Assembly (NCBI GenBank): GCA_037355855.1
Contig: CM074760.1
Location: forward strand, 4,208,501-4,272,500
Reading direction: 5' to 3'
From: Pseudo-nitzschia pungens
Taxonomy: Eukaryota > Bacillariophyta > Bacillariophyceae > Bacillariales > Bacillariaceae
Length of the DNA: 64,000 nucleotides
Shown here: in pieces, positions 1 to 9,972 of the stretch
How positions within the stretch are numbered: the first letter of the stretch is position 1
How the letters are laid out: each line of letters opens with the position of its first letter
Translations under genes and position numbers: made by a program
The notes under the pieces: generated by a model
Told to the model about the DNA's origin: nothing
The model's input: only the letters and a program-made list of their open reading frames with translations
Databases searched by the model: none

Positions 1-173
1 TCGTGATCATTATTGCCCACCGATGATTATACCGGTAGAAGAGGAATCAGCAGGTAATTACGAGTATGATAGCAAGAGCTCAGCATATCCTGGCAAATGA
101 TCTGCTTCTATGGAAACTTGATTCTTGCTTCACCACCACATTTTCGCGGTTGCGGCCTTCGTTGATGTCGAAA
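1..173. other. Left flank, no feature seen
   Basis: No ORF of note, RNA gene or repeat relation to the rest of the window is visible here. It ends where the foldback element begins. Confidence 0.5.
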
Positions 174-363
174 TACTACGAGTCCGATAACAATTGAGAC
201 TGGTCGAGTAAGGTTATGCGACCAAAATGAACTGAACCAAACTCGAACACAAGGAGAACATACCAATGCAAAAAATTATTCTGTAGTAAAGAAATTGTTA
301 TAACCTCGTATGGTATGCTATTTTGTTAGTGAAAACCCCATGTTTGAGTGCATTACTAAACTC
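174..363 (+). repeat. Left terminal inverted repeat of the foldback element
   Basis: Matches the reverse complement of 1731-1920 with scattered substitutions and small indels, for example a 4-base insertion in the left copy and a different 8-10 base segment after caaact. The match fades after actaaactct. Confidence 0.8.
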
Positions 364-545
364 TACCGAATCTCACTTTTTTTGACAACAGAATTATTCG
401 CATCAAATAACGAGAATACAAGACAAGAACACCTTGACCATGGTGAGTCCGGCAGATACCAGAGCCAAAGGGTACTGCGGAACAATACCCTAGCATCGCC
501 CTGGATAAAATTGATACAGCAGGGGGGAGTAGCAATGCGTCAAGA

Positions 546-780
546 TACAGGGGGGGGGGGGGGGGCAGCAAGCAGCAAGCAGCAGCAACGCGTCGATAAT
601 ACACGGGGGGGGGACGGCAAGCAGCAACCAACACGTCGATAATACAGGGGGGGACAGCAAGCAGCAAGCAGCAGCAACGCATCAATAATACAGGGGGGGA
701 CAGCAAGCAGCAAGCAGCAAGCAGCAGCAACGCGTCGATAATACAGGGGGGGACAGCAAGTAGCAAACAGCAGCGAATAA
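546..780. repeat. G-tract / CAGCAA tandem array
   Basis: Repeats of about 45 bp read roughly aatacaggggggg, then acagcaagcagcaagcagcag, then caacgcgtcgat. G-runs are 7-8 bases, and one run of 16 G lies at 550-565. A further partial unit lies at about 1303-1345, next to the captured fragment. Both strands stay open in places, giving spurious ORFs (310-642 plus, 356-787 minus) that I do not consider genes. Confidence 0.8.
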
Positions 781-1343
781 CGTACATGGGTTTTGCTAGG
801 TTCGACGCATCAGTGGCACGTCACAGTTGGCGTGCTACAGAGCTGCAGGAGCAATCGGTCCATTCGACGGGACGTTTGCTCACTGCCGATACAGTGAGGA
901 TGGTACCTACCCCGGGGTTGTAATCCCCTGAGTGGTAGAACGCTGAGCGCTATAGTCGATTGTCGCGTCTCCACCATGGTCAATTGTCGATTTTGGTTGT
1001 ATTTCTTAGTGGTTGTTTAGTGGATTTTGCTTTTGCAGAGTTGCAAGAATAGAAATAATGAATTAGTGTTGCTCCAGTTTGCTCCAGTTTAGTTTTCGAT
1101 TGTACCCAATAGCGCCGGCTGTCTATCAAACACTTGTGGGAATCGATTATATCCATCTCCATTGGTGGATATTGAACATAGGTACAATAGAAAACCTTGG
1201 ACGTCCACATGGTGGGATTGAAGTCGACCGGCGCTGCAAAGTATAGAAGAACTCCTGGGATTAAAGTCGACGGACGCGTCAATTCCTGGGATCAAGGGGA
1301 GGGGAAGCAGCAAGCAGCAATGCATCAATATAATACAGGGGGG

Positions 1344-1535
1344 GAGCTCATGGCCATGCCCGACGTCGACGGGGCCCTGGTGGGGGGCGCCTCGCTGACG
1401 GCGGACGGGTTTTCGCGCATCGTGGTGGTCCGGGTCCACCCGTTGCGGCTGGGGATTGTCGACTGCGTCGTCCGCCTGCCGTTGGCGTCCCCCACCTCGT
1501 GCACCTTCGGGGGGAGGGGCCTCGACGAGCTAGCA
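1344..1535 (+). pseudogene. Captured TPI C-terminus fused to SMP-30/gluconolactonase C-terminal fragment
   Basis: An open frame through this GC-rich island reads MPDVDGALVGGASL at codons from 1356. This is the conserved C-terminal phosphate-binding end of triosephosphate isomerase, followed by a short helix-like FSRIV. Almost at once the same frame reads VVRLPLASPTSCTFGG and LDEL, which resembles the last beta-strand motif of SMP-30/regucalcin/gluconolactonase proteins (VxLPvxxPTsCxFGGxxLdxLyvT). About 200-250 residues expected between these two regions are missing. The piece is therefore a deleted gene fusion or two joined fragments. It has no catalytic residues and cannot be a working enzyme. 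GC content is far above its surroundings. The TPI match is good; the SMP-30 match is shorter but specific. Confidence 0.65.
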
Positions 1536-1730
1536 ATCAATCTATACCAATCGATCGATCCATGTCCCCTCTGCTGCTCTCACCTCTACTCTTCCCTCTG
1601 CTGCTCTCCCTCAACCAATGACGCAAGTGTTGGTTACCATCTTGCTCACAATTGTTGTGTGGGGAGAGCAAGATTGCGAAAGGCCGAAACCGTAAATTAA
1701 GTTGCGAACACCAAAAATGGACGATTTTAA

Positions 1731-1920
1731 AGAGTTTAGTAAGGCACTCAAACATGGGATTTCCATTAACAAAACATCACAATATAAGAGGTTACAACAA
1801 TTTTTTACTACAGAATAATTTTTTGCATTGGTATGTTCTCCTTCCCTGCACGTTCAAGTTTGGTTCAGTTCATTTTGGTCGCATACTCGACCAGTCTCAA
1901 TTGTAATTGGACTCGTAGTA
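1731..1920 (-). repeat. Right terminal inverted repeat of the foldback element
   Basis: Reverse complement of 174-363. The outer end reads ...ggactcgtagta. Confidence 0.8.
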
Positions 1921-1980
1921 AAGATGAAATTTTGATCACTTTTTTTGCTCTGATACCATGTATTTGCATCAGTAATAAAG

Positions 1981-2325
1981 GCAACTTGCTCTGTAACAAA
2001 TAAACCACTTTAAAACGACTCCACCAATCAATCTGCAAATTGGAGGGGTTGTCCTTCTTTATATAATAGAGCTGTCCGAAGCGTTCCTGTTTGAATCCAT
2101 GCAGAGGGGACAGAGATATTTATTTTCGCTGTAGTTTGACAGGTTTTTGCTTTCATAGTTCCAAGTCACTCTGTAACAAATAGACCACTTTAAAACGACT
2201 CCACCAATTGATCCGCAAATTGGAGGGGTTGTCCTTCTTTATATAACAGAGCTGTCCGAAGCGTTCCTGTTTGAATCTGTGGAGAGGGGACGGAGATATT
2301 AATTTTGCCGTAGGTTGACCGATTT
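1981..2325. repeat. Direct tandem repeat, two copies offset by 180 bp
   Basis: The segment ctctgtaacaaata (1989) recurs at 2169, and the copies stay aligned at a 180-base offset through gaggggttgtccttctttat, gtccgaagcgttcctgtttg and agaggggac. They differ at scattered bases, so the duplication is not recent. No coding content is seen. Confidence 0.85.
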
Positions 2326-2389
2326 TGGGACCAAAAAAAAGACGCAATTTTGCTGCTGCTTTGCCAGTTTGATTATCCAAACCAAGCGC

Positions 2390-2953
2390 TGTAACATGCT
2401 AGCGTATGCTAGTAGTGTTACGAATTAATAATTAACCGATTCCCACATGGGATTCAATCGATTTATATATAAGGTATCCATGTATGGATATCTGGTATGT
2501 ATGAACAGGCATGCAGAAGAGAGCGATCGTACGATTAAGGTTACATACAGAATATATGTTACATAGAGGGATGTAGATTATATGAAGAGATCGCGATGAC
2601 ATCATTGCTCATTAATTTCTCTCTTTATTTTGAATCCCATCTCGTAAAGTGAAATAACAGACAATTATTCATACCACTCCGAATTCCTACCTTAGAGTGT
2701 TACACAGTAATTACTGTCCGCTTTCACGTAGGAACAGTAGTAGAATTCAGTACTGAACTCTCAAAACAAACAAACCATCGATAGCCTCAACAACAGAGGC
2801 ACCTTTATCTCTAGCAAATCAACCTCAACTGAATCGACAATGGCCGGAATCTACAGAGATCCCCCAATTGCTTACAAGAGCTCTTTTGACCGAACCAAGC
2901 CAAAACTCTTCACCCTGTACAACATCGATGAGGATAGGACTGACAGTTGTTGA
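2390..2953 (+). mobile_element. G0: 5' LTR and start of gag of an old Ty3/Gypsy element (truncated)
   Basis: The LTR-like part, 2390-2704, starts tgtaacatgctagcg and ends gagtgttaca. It is followed by cagtaattactg, as in G1. Its layout matches the G1 LTR (aattaaccgattcccacatgg; accactccgaattcctacct), but it is clearly diverged. The leader then runs to an ATG at 2840, and the first 37 codons of gag follow before the homology ends at about 2950. No 3' LTR or pol of this copy is present. It is a relic into whose broken end the related G1 element sits almost directly. Confidence 0.75.
2840..2953 (+). pseudogene. G0 gag, N-terminal fragment
   Basis: Codes MAGIYRDPPIAYKSSFDRTK and onward for about 36 residues of clear gag similarity to the start of G1 gag at 3448, with a few changes (PKLF for PELF, NID for NVD). 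The homology then stops and TGA follows. Only the gag N-terminus is left. Confidence 0.8.
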
Positions 2954-3006
2954 AATGGAGTTTTTTTGAGTTTTTGAGCGCATTTTGTGGCCCGATGTAA
3001 GAAGAG
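2954..3006. other. Short spacer between G0 relic and G1 TSD
   Basis: AT-rich, with a run of seven T (tttttttgag). Nothing else is seen. Confidence 0.4.
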
Positions 3007-3011
3007 GTCAG

Positions 3012-3330
3012 TGTGACGGGCTAGCGTAGCTAGCCTGAGTCACGACTGAATAATTAACCGAATCCCACATCATGGGAATCGAATATATGTACATGGAGAT
3101 ATTAATATATGTCCTAACTATTATGGTCGAGTCCCAGAAGAAGATATATGCCTAATCGTGGGAGTCGACAATGAATCAACATTTATGGCAGAGCATGCCA
3201 AAATGTGGCTATGCTCGCGACCTCAAATTTTATATGTTTCCATTCTCAATTCGCGTAACAATATTCCGTAAAGTATCTCAACATTCACAATTTTCATACT
3301 ACTCCGAAACTTCTACTCTAGACCGTAACA
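3012..3330 (+). repeat. G1 5' LTR
   Basis: TG...CA ends. Compared with 37589-37910 I count four substitutions (near positions 28, 32, 68 and in gtatct[c/a]aac) and one 3-base TAC length difference near the end, so about 98.7% identity. The start carries an inverted repeat (ggctagcgtagctagcc). Confidence 0.9.
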
Positions 3331-3342
3331 CAGTAATTACTG
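3331..3342 (+). promoter_or_regulatory. Palindrome at the G1 primer-binding position
   Basis: CAGTAATTACTG follows the 5' LTR directly and is a perfect 12-bp palindrome. The same 12 bases follow the G0 LTR (2705-2716). The primer-binding site of LTR elements lies here. This one does not resemble the usual initiator-Met tRNA complement, so priming may use another tRNA part or self-priming. This is inferred from position only. Confidence 0.4.
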
Positions 3343-3447
3343 TTTGTGCTTTACAGTAGAAACAGTAGAACTCAGTACTGAATTCGAAACCGAACAAACC
3401 TCCCTTATCCTCAACAAAAGAGACACCTTGTATCTCCAACAAGCAAC

Positions 3448-3691
3448 ATGGCCGGCATCTACAGAGATCCCCCTATTGCCTACAAGAGCTCTTTCGATCG
3501 AACCAAGCCTGAGCTTTTCACCCTGTACAATGTCGATGAGGACCGGACTGACAGCATGAAAGTCCCCCTGTTCACAGAGACCGGAGGACTAGAAGAACTG
3601 CTCTTTGTGCAGGGGTCTTTTCGGAACGCCGCCAAGCTCCTAAGACTCCCAATTGACATCTATCTCACTCACTTCAGTCAATGCCTCACTA
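3448..3691 (+). pseudogene. G1 gag, N-terminal part (split by LINE A)
   Basis: Starts with ATG in the sequence MAGIYRDPPIAYKSSFDRTK and encodes about 80 residues up to THFSQCLT. There the target duplication of LINE A interrupts it. The frame resumes at 33587 (YFSQCLTTDAQSKW). This is the first part of the capsid-like region. I chose the ATG because G0 has the same start in the same leader context. Confidence 0.85.
3671..3691 (+). repeat. LINE A target-site duplication, left copy
   Basis: Contains cttcagtcaatgcctcac and matches 33587-33607 over 21 bases. The final base may belong to the LINE tail. This length is normal for target-primed reverse transcription and much longer than an LTR-element duplication. 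Confidence 0.9.
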
Positions 3692-3991
3692 TAATAATAA
3701 TAATATACGTATTTAAATAACTTTATTCACCAAAGGTGAAACTAAATTACTCAGTCTGTAACCAGACTTTAACGTCGCCTCCATCAAAGAGTCAGGACCC
3801 CAAGTGGCAGAACGACAAATTTTTCAAACAAACCTTGAACATCAGACAGGGAAGAAGACAAAACAAGTCCCACAAAATTGTGACTTGAGAGAAAATGAGA
3901 TGGGATGATATTGGGAGGCAAACCAGTATCAAAAGGGGTGGGGCAGGAGAAGAAGCAGAAACAGAAGACAAAACCAAGGTACAAAGTGTAA
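3692..3991 (-). other. LINE A 3' UTR with two hairpins and (TTA)n tail
   Basis: In the sense (minus) direction it ends with stem-loop AGTCTG-GTTA-CAGACT, then TTCACC-TTT-GGTGAA, then tatttaaatacgtat and a TTA-repeat tail instead of poly(A). The same order recurs in nearly every LINE copy of the window. It is probably the RNA site recognised by the LINE reverse transcriptase (inference). Confidence 0.7.
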
Positions 3992-6900
3992 TCAACCCTG
4001 AGGTCCAGTAAGCCAGGCTCTGAGAAGAGCAGCCTCTTGTTGGTATGGCTGCACTGGGTGGACAGGTGCTGCATACTGCTTCCTGGCAAGGTGGATGGTT
4101 GCAAGCCACTGCCTCTTGGCAGTCAGGGTGTAACCTTGTAGGACTTGGAAAGGGGTTTGTAAAAGGGAGTGTGACTGGGGAAGTGCACCGGCTGCACCAA
4201 TTGCTAATTCAGAGGTGATGGAAGCATCAAGAGATTGGTGTTGTTCAGCATCAAGGGTACCCCCAGGACCATGGAGTCGTTCATTCCTATAGGTCCAAAG
4301 ATCCCAGGAGGTAAGAAAGAACTGATGGATGATAGCTGTAGCCCAACGTTTGGGAGAGCGCTTGCTTCCAATGTGGGAGTAGTAGTCAGCCTGGATTTGG
4401 TACCAGCGAGGAGACCACCTACCAAGGAGCCAGTTGTGCCAACCAATAGTCCTCTGTGCCCTGACAGCAGAAGCAATTGCAAGGGAGTAGGATGATGGAT
4501 AAATGTTCTGGCCCTTCCGAACTCTGGTGAGAAGGTCCACAATGGCAGCCACCAATGATGGATCAGTTTGTTCAACTTCAAGCCTCTTCTGCAGTGGTCC
4601 CTTGAAAGCTGACACACTGTGCCTGACAGCCCCAGGATCCTTGCAGGAGAGCACATGAGAAACCTTCTCGTTGTCTGCCTCACACAAGGGGCACCTGGAG
4701 TGATCCTGATACTGGTAGTGGAGGAGTTGGTTGCCAACACCAATGCATCCAGAAGCAAATTTGACAAACCACCTTTGCATGCCAGGAGGTAAACGCTTGA
4801 AGGCAGTCAGATGGGCACACCAATGGATGGAACTCAAAACAGGTTGTGGAATGGGGATATCATGGTGGGTCTGCCAATATTTGAGAAGAGGAGGACCGGA
4901 AATAGCAACATGCAAAGCATTCTGATCAAACCTTGAACACTTGCATCCATTTAGAGAAAAGGCCCAGGGCTCAAACACAAGTCTGGGATAGTGATGGGCA
5001 GAAGCTCTATGGACAGAGAGAAAAGCCTTTGCCATGCTGTCAACCTGATGATTGCGAAGTGCCCACCAATCAAGAAAGATTCCAGCTTGATGTCCCTGAA
5101 CCCACTGAAAGTTCACAGAAATTGGCAGGGCAGAAATCATGTTTCTGATGACATAAACATAATCAAAAGACTTCTGGGAAATAACCAATGGCCAAGATCC
5201 CTGGGCCTGTTTGAGAGCTGTGTCACCGTCCAGAGCAATGGTGATAGAGCCAGAAGCAATATCATAAAGACTCACCAGAGCAGTGCAACAGGTGAGAACC
5301 CCAATGATACCTGCCAGTTCACTCCTATAGGATGACTGATCCTCAGGGGGTCCACTGACAAAATTACAGCCAGTGAGGAACAAGGAAGCAGTCTTGGTGG
5401 AGGTATTGGGTGACAGAATGAATGCAGAAGTTCCTCTGAGAAGTTCCGGATCAAATGAACCATCGCAGACGACACTGGCAGTACCACTCTGGATAGCATC
5501 AACAATGTGCTGACAGCCAGCCTGTGGTAGAGAATATTTGTGGAGAAGTACCCTTGGAGACTCACAGAGTGCATCAAAGGCGTCTACTAGGGAGTCTGGA
5601 AGAGAATCAAATGGATTGCACTCCAGAGGATCCATGTCAGGAGGTTCAGAAACAAAGGCTGAAGACCCGACAACGCGGACAACTTGGCCACAAATTACAG
5701 GGCAGACAAGCACATCAGCGCAGGCTGGTTTGTCAGAAATGAGTTCAGAAGTGACCCTGTATCTGCCCCTGCCCTGGGAGGTGCTCACAATCCAGCCAGT
5801 AGAAGTTTTGAAGAATATTCTGTTGGTGGATGGAGACAAAAACCAAGGCCAAAGAGAAGCTGTCTGGGGAGAGAGCCAATGCCCAAGGTGAAAAGAAGGA
5901 GCCAATGCCCTGGCTGCAGGGGGTGGACAAGGGGGAAGAAAACAGGTCTGAAGAGCCTTAGTCCATAAGCGCTTTGCTGCTGGAGGCCAAGAGGGAGGAC
6001 ATCTAGGCCAGTCAAGATGATCCCTCAAGTGATTGGAGGATGTCAGCTGGAAGGCCATGGGTGAGAGTCTTTTCCCATCTGGAGTACAAATGTCAGCAAG
6101 GGAAATAGCCTTGAGGGACATGCGCATATGATTCAAGAGGGACAAGTCAGCACCTCTGAAGCCAGAGTTGACAAAGGCTTGCATGAGATAACAATCATTG
6201 GAACGTAGCAGTGGAAGATCTGGGAAGTCTTCAAACAAGCTCACAGGGTGAGCAGAGAAAAATTTCCACACATGTTTGTACCAGCAAGGAGTGACGTAGG
6301 AAGCAAAAGGATGATATGGGGTGACACCAAGATGGAGAGGAATGCCAAGTTCGAGCCGTAGAGACTCAGCAGTGAGCCTGAGAATCCTACCAGTTTGTGA
6401 GGACCTGACAGATTCCTGAAAGAGGGTGGCAATATGACTGAACTCTTGGAGGAGGTATGGATGGATGAAACCAAAGCCTTGATAGAGGGAAGGACCATAG
6501 AACACATGTCTGGGAAATGTCCGTGACATCCCTGCTTTATTCAGCACAGGAACAAGAGCTGGGTGAATTATCTTTGTCCAGGTGGCCTCATCAAGTTGCG
6601 TGACAGGCATGGGGTATTCAACAGACTTCATGAAAGAATACTTGAAGGTGTAGAGGGATGCGCGCTTCTCACACTTGGAAGCCCTGAGTTGAGAGCCAAA
6701 AGACTGAGACTGGGACTTCATGTGAGCAATCTGTGCTTCCTCATTGCCATCCATGGAGATAAAAACCCCAAGGGTCTTGTCAGCATGGTCAACTTCAAAC
6801 CGATCCAGGGTAGCTCGATTGCCATTCTTGTCAGCAACAGAGAATTCACCAGGCATGTCAGCAATGGAGCGATAGTCCCAGCCGGACCCATTCCATTTGA

Positions 6901-8446
6901 AATCAATCAGATAACAGAAGGATTTGGCAGGTTCAATAGCTCCACCAGTGGCAATAATCCCTCCAGCCCACCTGTCAAGAGCTTCCTGAAAGTCAACAGC
7001 CAATTCCTCACCGGATGTTGAGGAAGCAGAGCCAGCACAAAACAAATCTGTGTCATCCACAAAGGCAAAACCCACAAGAGAAACCAGTTGCAGTGACAAA
7101 GAAGTGATAAGATGGACACCATGGCCAGCCTGTTGCATCATTCGGAAGACAATTGTTGACACCAAAGCCCAAAGAGTTGGACCAATACCGTTGCCTTGGC
7201 CACAACCACTGAGAGGAACAGGTTCATCACCATACACAGGGCCGGACCGACCAAAACCAGTTTTGATGTGGTGCTTAGCATGCTGCAGAGTAGACAGAAG
7301 AACTTCACACACATGGGCAGGAACCCCAAAGCTCTGGAGAGTGAGGCCTGCAATCGGATGAGATATCCTATCGTAACAGCCCTTGGCATCATTCATAGCA
7401 ACAGCACCAGATCTGCGCTTCTGCCTCAACACATCACAGATGAGCTTCTTGTTCAGGCAGGTGTTGATGGCCTTGTGGTGTTTCCTGCTTCCATGTTGAT
7501 CAACAGCCACTGCATTGGCACGTTCAGCATAGGCAAGAATGCGTCTGCCAATCATCTTGTTGTTGATTTGGAACTCAGGAGACATCAGCTGAATAAGCCT
7601 CATCTTATCCACTCTATATTCCCCAGGTTTCTTGAAGATCTCAACATCAGTGATGACCTGCCAAGCAGAAGGAGAAAAGCCAACAATCAATGGGACAGAT
7701 CTCAGGAGAGTGTCAAACTTGTTCAACTGGGGATCAAGGGCAAAAGCCTTGTGGTGGGAAAAACTCAAACAAGAAGGTTCACTTGCTGTGCGTTCCCTCT
7801 GGCGTTTCCAGGCAGCAGCATTGTCAGCTGGACACACTGAATAGTCAAAGGGGGGCAAACTCAGTATAGAGTCAGGGACTTTGAGACAGGAAAGAAATTC
7901 AGAAAGGTATTTGTCAGTGGCAGGAGGAGGGATGTATGTGCCATCAAGGACTTGGGAAGCAGCATGGGCAGTGCCTAGGTAGCCAAAGTCTTGAATGAAG
8001 GAGGGAGTCATGGAAGGAGTGCCAAGACACTGCTGTTGACGCCGGACATTGGATGCAGCCATAGCTGGTACCATAGTAGACTGGGACTCCAAGACCTGTT
8101 CAACACCATCATGGCCAACTGCAATAGCGCGCAAGACTGCTGACTTGTTGACACGTCCCCGAATAGACCGAGCAGCGAGACCAAGCTCTCGTTGAAGACG
8201 TTCCCTACGCATCCTGGCACGAATCTGAGAAGCATGCTGGTTGTGAGGCTTGCCTTCAGCAAGAAGTGCATCCACCAGGCCTTGATTGAAGGAGTCTCTC
8301 CATGAGGGGGCCAATTTCTTCACTGCCCGGTATTGCCTGTAAGCTTGTTTCAGATGGAGGATAGCACTGGAAAGGTCACTGTGTTCTCCTTTGTAGAGAG
8401 AAAGCTTGCATGCCAGCCTTTTTAAAACAGTATGACTGGTGGACAC
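3992..8446 (-). pseudogene. LINE A ORF2, C-terminal 75%: RT, RNase H, zinc finger
   Basis: Open from just after the frameshift to the natural TGA. It carries the reverse transcriptase (motif A MNDAKGCYDRI, motif B GCGQGNGIGPTLW, catalytic FAFVDDTDLF) and RNase H (CDGSFD, SELAGI, LDGDTAL, NHQVDSMAK). It ends with a C-x2-C...H-x4-C finger (CPLCEADNEKVSHVLSC). The sequence is nearly the same as LINE B ORF2 from residue ~488 on. An internal ATG is not a natural start; the segment belongs to the 1970-residue ORF2. Catalytic residues are all present, so only the upstream break makes it a pseudogene. Confidence 0.9.
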
Positions 8447-9106
8447 ACCCTGTCTCAGCTAACAACACGCCTCCAAAAGTCAATTGTATCACGATAGACT
8501 TGCAGCTTTGGTGACCATGGAACCAGACCAGCTCTAGTGTGGCAGAGGTTTTGTTCAACAGAGAGTCTGAGAGAGGTGGAAGTTTCATGGAGTACTTCAT
8601 ATGTGGTGATGAGATCAGTTCGCACAGAAATATCCCCAGACTGAAACTGAGCCAGTAGGTGCTCCAGCTTAGCTTGGAGAGAAAACACTCCAGCCTTGAG
8701 AAAGCTGTGCCTCACTCGCTTGAAATACCGTTGGCGCAGATGAGGGTGGGAGGACTGGAGTTTGGAATGAGAGAATCTCACAGGAGGTGGCAGATGTTTG
8801 CCCATGAGGCTGCAATTACAAACCTCAATCCAAAGCAGTCTATGGTCAGATTCCATACCATGGGCACCACCAAAGGGACAATACCCAGCCCTGAGAACAT
8901 CAACATTCTCAGAGACCCAAATGGCATCAATTGGTGTTCTGGTAGTGTTTCTGTTGTGAGTGGCAGGAGGAGAAGACTTACTATGCAGGGTAAGAATGGC
9001 CTCTCTGAAACCCAGAGCCTGGAGCTCAAAAGACAAGCCATCAGTCCTGACATCAGCATTCTGGTCAATCCCAACAATGACCTGGTCACCTGCACCCAGG
9101 CAGACC
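8447..9106 (-). pseudogene. LINE A ORF2, middle part (end of APE endonuclease and linker), frameshifted
   Basis: Encodes IGIDQNADVRT, TPIDAIWVSENV and GMESDHRLLWIEV, which are the later apurinic/apyrimidinic endonuclease motifs (N of GxxxN, and SDH). It then encodes a helical linker up to DFWRRVV. There LINE B reads gttgttaagctgagaca, while this copy lacks one T (gttgttagctgagaca). This creates AGC-TGA and loses the frame. The left boundary at 9106 is the Copia junction. Confidence 0.88.
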
Positions 9107-9972
9107 TGCGTTGATATTCGCTCGTCAGCGGAAAATAAGGGATAACAATAACAATAATACCACATAGAGTCCTGGCAAATAGTGAGACTACAGAAGATAC
9201 TGTTCAGTCTCTATTGCATACGCTCAATTGCTACAAGGTACTTCCCTATAGGTACATCGGAATCGATCATGGTGAGGGCGTGATAGGATGTTTTATTTTA
9301 GGGTGTAACAGAAAGAGTGAATAAAAGAGGGAGCTGAGCCAAAGCGCTCAGCTCTGTATTGTATCGTGACAGCGCTCCGATAATAACTTGTATAATAACA
9401 GAGCTCTGTAGCTCTGGTACTGTATCCTACGGGTAGCGTATCGGAGTAGCGTAGCTTAATTAAGCTCCGCTTAATTATATTCAATCGTGTGCTTGCTTGC
9501 TTGCTTGCTAACGCGTTGGGTAACTGTCTGGGTCAGGTATCCGGTCATAGTACATATTATACACCAATGACCCGACCCCGGCGGTAGCATAGTACCTTAG
9601 CATTGGTATCATGGTAGGTTAGCATCTTTCAATATCTCGTAGCATTAGCAACCCTAACCCTGTATGGTTTAGCTACACCATAAAAGGTGCTTTACTCGGG
9701 GTACGTACGATTGGTACAAATCGTACGCGACGACCTTAGTAATTCTGCTAGCATCCATACTAAACAGGATATAGGTCTGCTGCTAAGCCTGTTGCTAAGC
9801 CTGTTGCTAAGCCTGTTGCTAAGCCTGTTGCTAAGCAATTAGCACACAGCCCTAGCACTCAGCTCAGCACCTGTTAGTCAGTTACTGGAGGCTGCTGCCT
9901 GTAGCCTCAGTACACTCTCCTACACAGGAGCCTTGCTAGCACAGATCATAGCACCACCTTGAATATCTTCAT
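9107..9972 (-). repeat. Copia 3' LTR
   Basis: Identical by eye to 24079-24944. Contains a short array of four tgctaagcctgt units plus a fifth partial (9781-9840), ttgc repeats at 9493-9509, and several palindromes (gcttaattaagc; gagctctgtagctc). Confidence 0.92.

Larger units (their letters stand above)
174..1920. mobile_element. Foldback / long-TIR DNA element, non-autonomous
   Basis: The two ends are inverted copies of each other for about 190 bp, both starting tactacgagtcc. Shared stretches include caattgagactggtcgagta, gaccaaaatgaactgaacc and gagaacataccaatgcaaaa. The interior codes for no transposase. It holds G-rich CAGCAA arrays and a captured GC-rich coding fragment (1344-1535). No clean target-site duplication is visible: the flanks are gtcgaaa on the left and aagatga on the right. 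Known background: long-TIR elements that capture gene pieces include foldback elements and Pack-type MULEs. Family assignment is therefore open. The element could also be the non-autonomous derivative of a transposon whose full copy lies elsewhere. Confidence 0.75.

Noticed and set aside
310..787. ORFs across the poly-G/CAGCAA array on both strands
   Set aside because: Low-complexity repeat translation (Cys/Leu/Pro runs), no start context, inside a foldback element.
7196..7840. 214-codon plus-strand ORF
   Set aside because: Antisense shadow of the RT domain of LINE A ORF2.
9293..9484. 63-codon ORF present twice (also 24265-24456)
   Set aside because: It is inside the two identical Copia LTRs. 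No start context or known function for LTR-coded protein here.
9651..9665. Telomere-like ccctaaccc
   Set aside because: A single short occurrence inside the Copia LTR, not an array.
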